In this document: piece after piece, positions 1-5,944 of the stretch
Layout: each line of letters starts with the position of its first letter
How positions within the stretch are numbered: the first letter of the stretch is position 1
NCBI GenBank assembly: GCA_029863355.1
Contig: JAOTVO010000175.1
Location: 1-5,944, forward strand
Direction: 5' to 3'
DNA from: Candidatus Krumholzibacteriia bacterium
GTDB taxonomy: Bacteria > Krumholzibacteriota > Krumholzibacteria > WVZY01 > JAKEHA01
Length of the DNA stretch: 5,944 nt
Position numbers and translations under genes: made by a program
Notes under the pieces: generated by a model
Told to the model about the DNA's origin: nothing
Databases searched by the model: none
What the model saw: the letters and a program-made list of their open reading frames with translations, nothing else

Positions 1-1990
1 GCATCAAGCCCATGGCACCGACACGCGAGATCGCCAGCGCGTCGAAGCGGCTCTCCTCCCGGATCATGGCGTAGACCAGGTGCGGCGGCAAATCGTAGCG
101 CGCAGCGTTCTCGAGCACCTGCACCGGGTGCGGGACGGGATAGAGCAGCCACCAGAAGTCGTCGGCGAGCTCGCGGCGGAGCTTCCACGGGGTGGCATCC
201 ACGGCGCGCTGATAGAGGCGCACGCTGCGCCAGGGCATCGCGTAGGCATCGTACAGACCGGCCAGCTCCAGCATCGTCCCCGGTGACGACGGCCCGCGCG
301 CGCTCGCCGCGTCCAGTTCCCGCTCGCCCCAGTCGCGCAAACCCGCCTCGAGGAATGCCCGCGCGCGTGCCAGGCATTCCGCGCAGGCCGCCTCGGCGGC
401 GGCCGGCGCGATGGCCGCGGCAATGCGGGTCACCGAAGCCTCCTTGCGCTGCACGGAGCGCGCGAGGAGCACGGCGAGCCCCTCGGGCCCGTCGATCTCG
501 ACCTCGCCCGCGCCGCGCAGGGCAGGGCGCGCGTACGTGGCGGACACGAACGGGCGCAGGTAGAACGACGCAACGTCGAGGCGCCGGAGCTCGGCGAGCA
601 GCATCTCGCTCGTCTCCACGTCGCCCGCGCGGCGATACGTCGAAGCCAGGTGGTAGAGCGCGCCCTCGTCCGTTCGCCGCGAACGCTGGACGCGTCGCGT
701 GAGCACCGTGATGGCGTCTCCGAACTCGCCGGCGTCGGCCGAGCTCAGCGCCGCCTCAATCTCCGTAGAGCGTCCGAAGTAGGTCGAGGGGTACGATTTG
801 CGCAACGTGCTCGACACGCGGTGCTTCCCCGCCGCGTCGCCCATCCGCTCGTAGAGACTGCGGGCCACGTACAGTGCCTCCGCCGCCTTGACGTCGTTCG
901 GAAATGCGCGCGCAAAGTACTCGTAGAGGCGCGCCGCCGCGCGGGGCCGGTCGAGCCGGCGCTCGGCGCGCGCCGAGATCAGAATGGATTCGCGCCGGTA
1001 GCCGGGGTCGGAGAAGGCGGGCTGCGCCAGCTCCAGCGCGCGCTCGTAGCGCCCGCCGCGGTAGTGTAGCTCCGCCTCACACAGACGCAACGTCTCCCGC
1101 CCGTGCGCGGATAGCCGCCGCCCGCGCGCTTCCCTCACCAGCGGCGCGGCGGCGCCCGTGTCGCCGCGGTCGACGAGCACCTGGGCAAAGGCGAGCAGCT
1201 CGGATGCACGGAGATCGCGCGGCGGCACCACCCGTTGAAAGTCGCGCACCACGGCCTCAGCGTCGCGCCCGCGGGGGTGGCGGCGCACGATGTCGTGCGC
1301 GACCTCCGCCGCCTCGCGGAAGCGTTCCGTCGCGACGAACACGTCGTACTCCACGCGCAACAGCCACAATTGCCCGTCGAGGTCCGGCGTAGCCGCGCGC
1401 GCCGCGCGCGCATGCGCAACCGCACGCTCCGTTCGCCCCGCCGCCGCGAGGGCGGCGATGAGCCGCTCGTCGAACGCCGTGCGCAGGGCTTCCGGAACGC
1501 CGCGCGCGAGCCCCCGCCCTCCCGCCGCCACCGCCGCCGCCGTATCGCCCAGCGCCGTGTGGACGGCGATGGCGACGTATTCGCGGTAGGCGCCGAGGCC
1601 GTCCGGCGCCACGTCGGCGATGGCGCGCAGGTGATCGAGCGCCCTTTCGTGCCTCGCGCAGCGGGCGTTGAGCTCGGCCCGCAGCAGGTGGTGGATGAAG
1701 AGATCGTGCGCGTCGCCCACCGGCACCAGCCCGGCGACGACGCTGTCGGCCTCGGCCCAGCGGCCGAGCTCGGCCAGCAGGCGCGCCTCGAGGCGCATCC
1801 GGCCGACGTCCGGCTCGACGCCCGCGCGCTCGAGCAGCGCTTGCGCCCGCCCCGGCTCTCCGTGCCGGGCCAGCAGCTCGGCGGGGGAAAGCGGCGAGGT
1901 CGCGGGCGCGGCGCCGAGCCCCGCCGCACCGACCACCGCGGCGGCAGCCGCTACGGTAGCCAGGGAAGCGCGCAGAAGCGTTATCTTCAT
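1..1990 (-). CDS. slt: Slt-type soluble lytic murein transglycosylase, C-terminus cut off by window edge
   Basis: I translated this frame by hand. It runs from ATG at 1990 through 663 codons to the left edge without a stop. The product should cleave the MurNAc-GlcNAc bond of peptidoglycan in the periplasm, forming 1,6-anhydroMurNAc ends. Residues 1-30 look like a Sec signal peptide: K2 and R7, an Ala/Val-rich core, and an APA cleavage option near residue 30; there is no lipobox Cys. Residues about 35-600 are Ala/Arg/Leu-rich paired helices with TPR-like repeats (for example 71-84, 204-241, 304-323, 544-563), like the superhelical U/L domains of Slt70. From about 617 the transglycosylase domain begins, with LVYAMIREESRFD at 638-650 and GAMGLM at 658-663. 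By family analogy the catalytic Glu is E646 (bases 55-53). E. coli Slt70 is 645 residues in all, so this protein is longer. An in-frame TAG at 2005-2003 fixes 1990 as the earliest start. The symbol is by family; a diverged paralogue is possible. Confidence 0.88.
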   Translation of the reverse strand, partial: MKITLLRASLATVAAAAAVVGAAGLGAAPATSPLSPAELLARHGEPGRAQALLERAGVEPDVGRMRLEARLLAELGRWAEADSVVAGLVPVGDAHDLFIHHLLRAELNARCARHERALDHLRAIADVAPDGLGAYREYVAIAVHTALGDTAAAVAAGGRGLARGVPEALRTAFDERLIAALAAAGRTERAVAHARAARAATPDLDGQLWLLRVEYDVFVATERFREAAEVAHDIVRRHPRGRDAEAVVRDFQRVVPPRDLRASELLAFAQVLVDRGDTGAAAPLVREARGRRLSAHGRETLRLCEAELHYRGGRYERALELAQPAFSDPGYRRESILISARAERRLDRPRAAARLYEYFARAFPNDVKAAEALYVARSLYERMGDAAGKHRVSSTLRKSYPSTYFGRSTEIEAALSSADAGEFGDAITVLTRRVQRSRRTDEGALYHLASTYRRAGDVETSEMLLAELRRLDVASFYLRPFVSATYARPALRGAGEVEIDGPEGLAVLLARSVQRKEASVTRIAAAIAPAAAEAACAECLARARAFLEAGLRDWGERELDAASARGPSSPGTMLELAGLYDAYAMPWRSVRLYQRAVDATPWKLRRELADDFWWLLYPVPHPVQVLENAARYDLPPHLVYAMIREESRFDALAISRVGAMGLM

Positions 1991-2060
1991 ACCTCTATAA
2001 GTCTAAGCGGTTGCAGAGAAGGGCGCCAGCGCGGCGGCCCCCCGGGGCGGGACGCGAGGG
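1991..2060 (-). other. guaA-slt intergenic gap with AT-rich patch before slt
   Basis: These 70 bases separate the guaA stop from the slt ATG and form the only sizeable non-coding gap in the window. The half next to guaA is extremely GC-rich and contains the hairpin listed separately. The last 20 bases before slt are unusually AT-rich for this window. The only purine-rich ribosome-binding candidate, AGAGG at 1996-1992, ends one base before the ATG, which is too close for a normal Shine-Dalgarno. Two weak -10-like hexamers, TAGACT (2005-2000) and TATAGA (1999-1994), each match four of six consensus positions, but no acceptable -35 lies upstream, so I do not call a promoter. Confidence 0.5.
2021..2040 (-). 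terminator. candidate weak terminator or mRNA-end hairpin after guaA
   Basis: On the minus strand, 2040-2021 can fold into a seven-base-pair, all-G:C stem (GGGC, bulged C, GCC / GGC, GCCC) with a five-base loop. It starts 20 bases after the guaA stop and is followed by TTCTCT (2020-2015), a poor U-tract. It could be a weak intrinsic terminator, a pause site or a structure that stabilises the guaA mRNA end. In DNA this GC-rich, short stems arise easily by chance, so confidence is low. Confidence 0.3.
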
Positions 2061-3599
2061 TCACTCCCACTCGATCGTGCTCGGAGGCTTCGAGGTCACG
2101 TCGTAGACGACGCGGTTGATCCCCGGCACCGAGTTGATGATCCGGTTGGAGACTTCCTTGACGAACTCGTGCGGAAAATCGTACCAGTCCGCCGTCATGC
2201 CGTCCGTGCTGGTCACCGCGCGCAGGACGACGGGGTGTCCGTAGGTCCGCGCGTCGCCCATCACGCCCACACTCCGCACCGGCAGGAGCACGACCAGCGC
2301 CTGCCAGACGCTGTCGTAGAGGTCCCACTCCCGGAGCGCGTCGACGAAGATCTTGTCGGCGCGCCGCACCAGCTCGAGTCTCTCCTCCGTCACTTCGCCC
2401 AGCACGCGGACAGCAAGTCCCGGGCCAGGGAAGGGGTGGCGGGCGAGCTGCTCCCGCGGCAGTCCCAGCTCCAGACCGATCTGCCGGACCTCGTCCTTGA
2501 ACAGGAGGTTGAGGGGCTCGACCAGGCCGAAGCGCATGCGCTCGGGCAGGCCGCCCACGTTGTGGTGCGTCTTGATGGTGGCCGACGGCCCCACGGTGGA
2601 GAAGCTCTCGATGCGGTCCGGGTAGAGGGTCCCCTGCCCCAGGAAATCGAAGGGGCCGTGGCGATCGCTCACTTCCTCGAACACCTCGACGAAGAGGTTC
2701 CCGATGCGCCGGCGCTTCTCCTCGGGGTCGACCACGCCGCGCAGCCGCTCCAGGAAGCGCGCGCGCGCGTCTACGACTTCCAGCGGTGCGCTCACGTGCG
2801 ACCCGAGCAGCTCGACGACGTGCTCGCGCTCCCCTTCGCGCAGGAGCCCGTTGTCGACGAAGACGCAGAACAGGCGCTCGCCGATGGCGCGGTCGATCAG
2901 ACAGGCCGCCACCGAGCTGTCCACGCCGCCGCTCACGGCGCAGATCACCCGGCCCTGGCTTACCTGGTCCCGCGTCTCGGCGACCATCTGCTCGACGATG
3001 TTCGCCGCCGACCAGGCCGGCTCGCATCGGCAGATCTCGAAGAGGAAGTTGCGCAGAATGGTCTCCCCGTGCGTCGTATGCTGGACCTCCGGGTGGAACT
3101 GCACGGCCCACGCCCGACGCGCCGGCAGGGCGACGGCGGCGAGCTCGCTGTGGTCCGACGTGGCGATCACCTCCATCCCCTCGGCGCCGGGTTCGACCTT
3201 GTCGCCGTGGCTCATCCACACCTGCTGCGGCGACGGCGTGCCGCGAAAGAGCGGCGTGGATGCGTCGGCGTCTATGCGCGCGTAGCCGTACTCCGCGTGT
3301 CCGGCGCGGACGATGCGCGCGCCCGCATCGCGGGCCAAGAGCTGGAGCCCGTAGCAGATGCCCAGCACGGGACGCTTCCACTCCCATAGCCGCGGCGGCA
3401 GCGCGGGGGCCCCCTCGTCGAGCACGCTCGACGGCCCCCCGGAGAGGATGATGCCGCTCGGGTCGTCCTCCAGTATCTCCGATTCGGGAGCGTCGCAGCG
3501 CAGGATCCGCGAGAACACGTTCATGGCGCGGATGCGCCGCGCGATGAGCTGCGTGTACTGCGATCCGAAGTCGAGTATGACGACGCCGCCGCTGGGCAT
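2061..3599 (-). CDS. guaA: GMP synthase (glutamine-hydrolysing)
   Basis: This cytosolic enzyme converts XMP, ATP and glutamine to GMP, the last step of guanine nucleotide synthesis. The 512-residue product has the usual length and all three domains. The class I glutamine amidotransferase (about 1-190) carries ILDFGSQYTQLIARRIR near the start, the nucleophile C82 in GICYGLQ, and H169/E171 in FHPEV, completing the triad. The ATP-pyrophosphatase domain (about 195-385) has the PP-loop SGGVDSS at 223-229, then FVDNGLLR, QGTLYPD and IKTHHNVGGLPE. The C-terminal dimerisation domain begins near HPFPGPGLA and ends with the family signature PPSTIEWE. No key residue is missing. The start is ATG at 3599, 12 bases after purH, with a good Shine-Dalgarno eight bases upstream. 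It probably shares a transcript with purH. GuaB, which supplies XMP, is not in the window. Confidence 0.98.
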   Translation of the reverse strand: MPSGGVVILDFGSQYTQLIARRIRAMNVFSRILRCDAPESEILEDDPSGIILSGGPSSVLDEGAPALPPRLWEWKRPVLGICYGLQLLARDAGARIVRAGHAEYGYARIDADASTPLFRGTPSPQQVWMSHGDKVEPGAEGMEVIATSDHSELAAVALPARRAWAVQFHPEVQHTTHGETILRNFLFEICRCEPAWSAANIVEQMVAETRDQVSQGRVICAVSGGVDSSVAACLIDRAIGERLFCVFVDNGLLREGEREHVVELLGSHVSAPLEVVDARARFLERLRGVVDPEEKRRRIGNLFVEVFEEVSDRHGPFDFLGQGTLYPDRIESFSTVGPSATIKTHHNVGGLPERMRFGLVEPLNLLFKDEVRQIGLELGLPREQLARHPFPGPGLAVRVLGEVTEERLELVRRADKIFVDALREWDLYDSVWQALVVLLPVRSVGVMGDARTYGHPVVLRAVTSTDGMTADWYDFPHEFVKEVSNRIINSVPGINRVVYDVTSKPPSTIEWE

Positions 3600-3607
3600 A
3601 GAGACCG

Positions 3608-3613
3608 CTCCTC
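3608..3613 (-). promoter_or_regulatory. guaA ribosome-binding site overlapping the purH stop
   Basis: The minus strand reads TGAGGAG at 3614-3608. The purH stop codon TGA (3614-3612) shares its last two bases with the Shine-Dalgarno GAGGAG (3613-3608), and eight bases follow before the guaA ATG. A ribosome terminating on purH would cover the guaA initiation site, so reinitiation or coupled translation is likely. This also supports ATG 3599 as the guaA start. Confidence 0.75.
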
Positions 3614-5174
3614 AGATGTGGCGGAAGTGGCGCCGGCCGGTGAATAGCATGGCGATGCTCGCCGCGTCCGCCGCGTCGATCACCGCTTCGTCGCGTAGCG
3701 ACCCGCCGGGCTGTATCACCGCCGTGATCCCCGCCTTGGCCAGCTCGGTGACGCCGTCGGGGAACGGGAAAAAGGCGTCGGAGGCCGCGACCTTGCCCAC
3801 CAGCGAGAAGCCGGCGTCGAACGCCTTGCGCGAGGCGATGCGAGAGGAATCCACCCGGCTCATCTGCCCCGCGCCGATGCCGACGGTGCCCTCGCCGTCG
3901 CCGATGACGATGGCGTTGGACTTGACGTGCTTGGCCACGATCCACGCCTTGTCGAGGGCCGCGCGCTCCGCCTCCGTCGGCGCTCGCCGCGTCACCACGC
4001 GCAGCTCGCGCAGCTCGGGGAAGCCGGCGTCCTCGTCCTGCCACAGCACGGCGTCCTGGAGGTAGACGGCCAGCGCGCCGGGGCGGGGGTCGTCCCAGTA
4101 CCCGTCGGGCATGCGCACCACGCGCACGTTCTTCTTCTTGGCCAGCACGCGGCGCGCCGCCTCGGAGATCTGGCGGGCGAGGACCACTTCGAGGAACATC
4201 TGCGTCAGCTCGCCGGCGAGCGGCTCCTCCACGGTCCCGTTGACGGCCACGATGCCGCCGAAGGCGCTGGTCGGATCGCACGACAGCGCGCGGCGGAACG
4301 AGGCGAGCGGCTCCCCGCACCAGGCCGCACCGCACGGGTTGGTGTGCTTGATGATGGCCACGCCCTCCCGGCCCAGATCGCGCGCCAGCGTGAAAGCGCC
4401 GGCGATGTCCAGGTAGTTGTTGAAGGAAAGCTCCTTGCCCTGGAGCACCTCCATGTCGCACAGCGGTGATCCGCCGACGGTGCGGTAGAGAGCGCCCCGC
4501 TGGTGCGGATTCTCGCCGTAGCGGACGTCGGTGACCTTCTCCAGGCCCAGCGCAGCACGCGACGGCAGCGCCGCGGCGCCGGTCGTCTCGCGCAGGTAGC
4601 GGCTGATGGCTGCGTCGTACGTCGCGGTCAGCGCGAAGGCTTCCGCCGCCAGCCGCGCGCGCAGCTCGGCGCTGGTGCCGCCACGGTTGGCGACCGCGTC
4701 GGCCACCTCCGCGTACTGCGACGGATGCGTGACCACGGTGACGTGCCTGTGGTTCTTGGCCGCGGCGCGCAGGAGCGTGATGCCGCCGATATCGATGAAC
4801 TCCACCATCTCGTCGGGCGCGAGCGTACCCGCGCGGTACTTCTCCTCGAACGGGTAGAGGTTGACCACCACGAAATCGATGGCGTGGGTCCCACTGTCCG
4901 CGAGCGTGCGCACGTGCGCCGGGTCGTCCCGGTTGGCCAGGATGCCGCCGTGAATCTTGGGGTGGAGTGTCTTGACGCGTCCGTCCAGGATCTCCGGGCT
5001 TCCCGTGTAGGCGGAGATCTCCTCCGCCTCCACGCCCTGCCCGGCCAGAAAGGCTTTCGTCCCCGAGGATGCGAGTATGTGGACGCCGGCGCGGGCAAAC
5101 ACGGCGGCCAGCTCGGCCAGACCGGTCTTGTCCGTGACGCTCACCAGCGCCGTGGATGTCTCGAGCAGCTTCAC
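3612..5174 (-). CDS. purH: Bifunctional AICAR formyltransferase / IMP cyclohydrolase
   Basis: PurH performs the last two steps of IMP synthesis in the cytosol: it formylates AICAR with 10-formyl-tetrahydrofolate, then closes the ring to give IMP. The 520-residue product has the normal length. The N-terminal cyclohydrolase domain (MGS fold, about 1-200) shows [18 protein letters not shown] and [15 protein letters not shown]68, Y107, D128 and K140 sit where human ATIC has K66, Y104, D125 and K137. The transformylase domain (about 210-520) shows [18 protein letters not shown], the catalytic Lys-His pair K276/H277 in [31 protein letters not shown] and SDAFFPF, ending in RHFRHI. The frame is open further upstream to 5882, but that part is the purC region out of frame. 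Family homology begins at GTG 5174, which overlaps the purC stop and has a Shine-Dalgarno (GGAGAGG) upstream. No ATG occurs in frame until residue 123. Confidence 0.98.
   Translation of the reverse strand: MKLLETSTALVSVTDKTGLAELAAVFARAGVHILASSGTKAFLAGQGVEAEEISAYTGSPEILDGRVKTLHPKIHGGILANRDDPAHVRTLADSGTHAIDFVVVNLYPFEEKYRAGTLAPDEMVEFIDIGGITLLRAAAKNHRHVTVVTHPSQYAEVADAVANRGGTSAELRARLAAEAFALTATYDAAISRYLRETTGAAALPSRAALGLEKVTDVRYGENPHQRGALYRTVGGSPLCDMEVLQGKELSFNNYLDIAGAFTLARDLGREGVAIIKHTNPCGAAWCGEPLASFRRALSCDPTSAFGGIVAVNGTVEEPLAGELTQMFLEVVLARQISEAARRVLAKKKNVRVVRMPDGYWDDPRPGALAVYLQDAVLWQDEDAGFPELRELRVVTRRAPTEAERAALDKAWIVAKHVKSNAIVIGDGEGTVGIGAGQMSRVDSSRIASRKAFDAGFSLVGKVAASDAFFPFPDGVTELAKAGITAVIQPGGSLRDEAVIDAADAASIAMLFTGRRHFRHI
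5171..5174 (-). other. purC stop / purH start overlap (GTGA)
   Basis: The minus strand reads GTGA at 5174-5171. GTG is the purH start and the overlapping TGA is the purC stop. This four-base overlap is a common arrangement in co-transcribed bacterial genes and implies translational coupling between SAICAR synthase and PurH. Confidence 0.85.
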
Positions 5175-5944
5175 AGGTACCTCTCCAGGTTGCGATGGGG
5201 AAAGAGCCGGTCGTGCGCCTCCCGGTACCGGGCGACAGTCCGCTCCACCACCTCGGGCGTCAGCTCGGGGGCGGGCGGGTTGTGGTCCCAGCCGGTGCGG
5301 TCCAGGTAGTCGCGCACGAATTGCTTGTCGAAGCTCTCCTGCCCCCGGCCCGGCGCGTACTTCGCCGCCGGCCAGAAGCGCGAAGAATCGGGCGTGAGCA
5401 TCTCGTCGATCAACGTGATCTCGCCGTCGATCGACCCGAACTCGAACTTGGTGTCGGCGAGGATGATGCCGCGCTCGCGCGCGTAGTCGCGCGCGCGCGT
5501 GTAGATGTCGATACTGACGTCGCGCAGGCGCTCGGCCGTTGGGCGCGGCACGAACTTGCACATCTCGTCGAAGGATATGTTCTCGTCGTGACCGCCGTCT
5601 GCCTTGGTGGCGGGCGTGAAGATGGGCTGCGGCAGCTCGGCGGACTCCAGGAGGCCGGCTGGCAGCTCCACGCCGCAGACGCGCCCGCTCTTCCCGTACT
5701 CCCGCCACCCCGAGCCCGAGAGGTAGCCGCGCACCACGCACTCGACGTCGTAGCGCCGGGCCTTCGCCACCAGCATGCTGCGTCCGGCGAGCGCCGCGTG
5801 CCGGGCGAACGGCGGCGGGTACTGGTCCAGTTCGGAGGTGAGGAAGTGCGTGCGCAGAGAGCCCGCGAAGTGCTCGTACCACCCCAGGGTGATCTGGGTG
5901 AGCAGGACGCCCTTTCCGGCCAGCGCGCTGGGCAGGATCACGTC
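5171..5944 (-). CDS. purC: SAICAR synthase, N-terminus beyond window edge
   Basis: PurC joins CAIR and aspartate, using ATP, to form SAICAR in the cytosol. The 257 residues visible belong to the roughly 300-residue (yeast Ade1-like) form; some 30-45 N-terminal residues should lie outside the window. The edge cuts inside the conserved SAFDVxLP motif: the first codon read is Asp, followed by VILPS and GKGVLLTQ. The GTG at 5941 is therefore an internal valine, not a start. Further landmarks are VVRGYLSGSGWREY (from 5737), FTPATKADGGHDENIS (about 5625-5580), ILADTKFEFG (about 5467-5438), LTPDSSRFWP (about 5403-5374) and a GWD near the C-terminus, all typical of the family. No frameshift or missing signature is seen. 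It is the first visible gene of the purine operon; the promoter and any upstream genes are off the window. Confidence 0.97.
   Translation of the reverse strand, partial: DVILPSALAGKGVLLTQITLGWYEHFAGSLRTHFLTSELDQYPPPFARHAALAGRSMLVAKARRYDVECVVRGYLSGSGWREYGKSGRVCGVELPAGLLESAELPQPIFTPATKADGGHDENISFDEMCKFVPRPTAERLRDVSIDIYTRARDYARERGIILADTKFEFGSIDGEITLIDEMLTPDSSRFWPAAKYAPGRGQESFDKQFVRDYLDRTGWDHNPPAPELTPEVVERTVARYREAHDRLFPHRNLERYL
5180..5186 (-). promoter_or_regulatory. purH ribosome-binding site inside the end of purC
   Basis: GGAGAGG at 5186-5180, with five bases before the GTG, is a strong Shine-Dalgarno embedded in the codons for the last residues of PurC (Leu-Glu-Arg-Tyr-Leu). It decides the start: it selects GTG 5174 and explains how a non-ATG codon can be used efficiently. 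Confidence 0.75.

Noticed and set aside
1135..1929. 264-codon minus-strand frame in the slt region
   Set aside because: It is Arg/Ser/Cys-rich with no motif. The frame starting at 1990 across the same bases gives a signal peptide, helical repeats and an SLT motif.
1991..2010. Sigma-70-type promoter for slt
   Set aside because: The -10-like hexamers match only four of six positions and no -35 is found at proper spacing, so it is mentioned as a possibility only and not called.
1991..2060. Riboswitch or purine-responsive leader
   Set aside because: The gap is too short for a purine or PRPP/ppGpp-type aptamer and shows no matching conserved core. The operon leader would be off the right edge.
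2169..3389. 406-codon plus-strand frame antisense to guaA, plus similar frames at 1235-2119, 3927-4469 and 4503-5309
   Set aside because: These are mirror frames of real minus-strand genes. Their His/Arg/Asp/Val-rich composition is the usual antisense shadow of high-GC coding DNA, and no domain motif is visible.
1987..4461. 824-codon open frame on the minus strand spanning guaA and much of purH
   Set aside because: It is an alternative frame of purH and guaA. The translation is Arg/Gly/Ala-rich with no recognisable domain, while the other frames give canonical PurH and GuaA. It arises from strong GC bias at third positions.
5488..5503. Alternating CG run in purC, and a similar one at 2757-2767 in guaA
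   Set aside because: They considered as slippage or Z-DNA-prone sites, but both encode conserved-looking Arg/Ala codons in intact genes and are expected at this GC content.
5175..5882. Upstream extension of the purH frame
   Set aside because: It overlaps purC in the wrong frame and has no PurH homology. The GTG at 5174 with a Shine-Dalgarno marks the true start.

Overview
The window is a very GC-rich, densely coding stretch of bacterial chromosome. All four genes lie on the minus strand, so transcription runs from high to low coordinates. Codon third positions are mostly G or C, and this creates many long empty frames on both strands that are not genes. The organism is most likely a high-GC Gram-negative bacterium: the last gene encodes a Sec-exported lytic transglycosylase of the periplasmic Slt type, and PurC is of the roughly 300-residue (yeast Ade1-like) form. 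Gemmatimonadota, a myxobacterium-like lineage or a related soil phylum would fit, but this is a guess from composition and gene content only.

Layout in transcription order: purC (SAICAR synthase, 5' end cut off by the right edge, stop at 5171); purH (bifunctional AICAR transformylase/IMP cyclohydrolase, 5174-3612), whose GTG start overlaps the purC stop by four bases; guaA (glutamine-hydrolysing GMP synthase, 3599-2061), 12 bases downstream with a Shine-Dalgarno that overlaps the purH stop; a 70-base gap holding a weak hairpin and an AT-rich patch; then a large slt-like gene (start at 1990) that runs off the left edge just after its first catalytic motif.

The first three genes form a purine operon covering part of the route CAIR -> SAICAR (PurC), AICAR -> IMP (PurH) and XMP -> GMP (GuaA). 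The connecting enzymes PurB (SAICAR -> AICAR) and GuaB (IMP -> XMP) are not in the window. The fourth gene belongs to cell-wall turnover. It is co-oriented with the purine genes, but the larger gap, the hairpin and the poor ribosome-binding site leave open whether it shares their transcript.

I see no mobile element, CRISPR array, tRNA or rRNA gene, riboswitch or toxin/defence gene. No undescribed system is apparent. The items most worth a second look are the guaA-slt linkage and the unusual slt initiation region.
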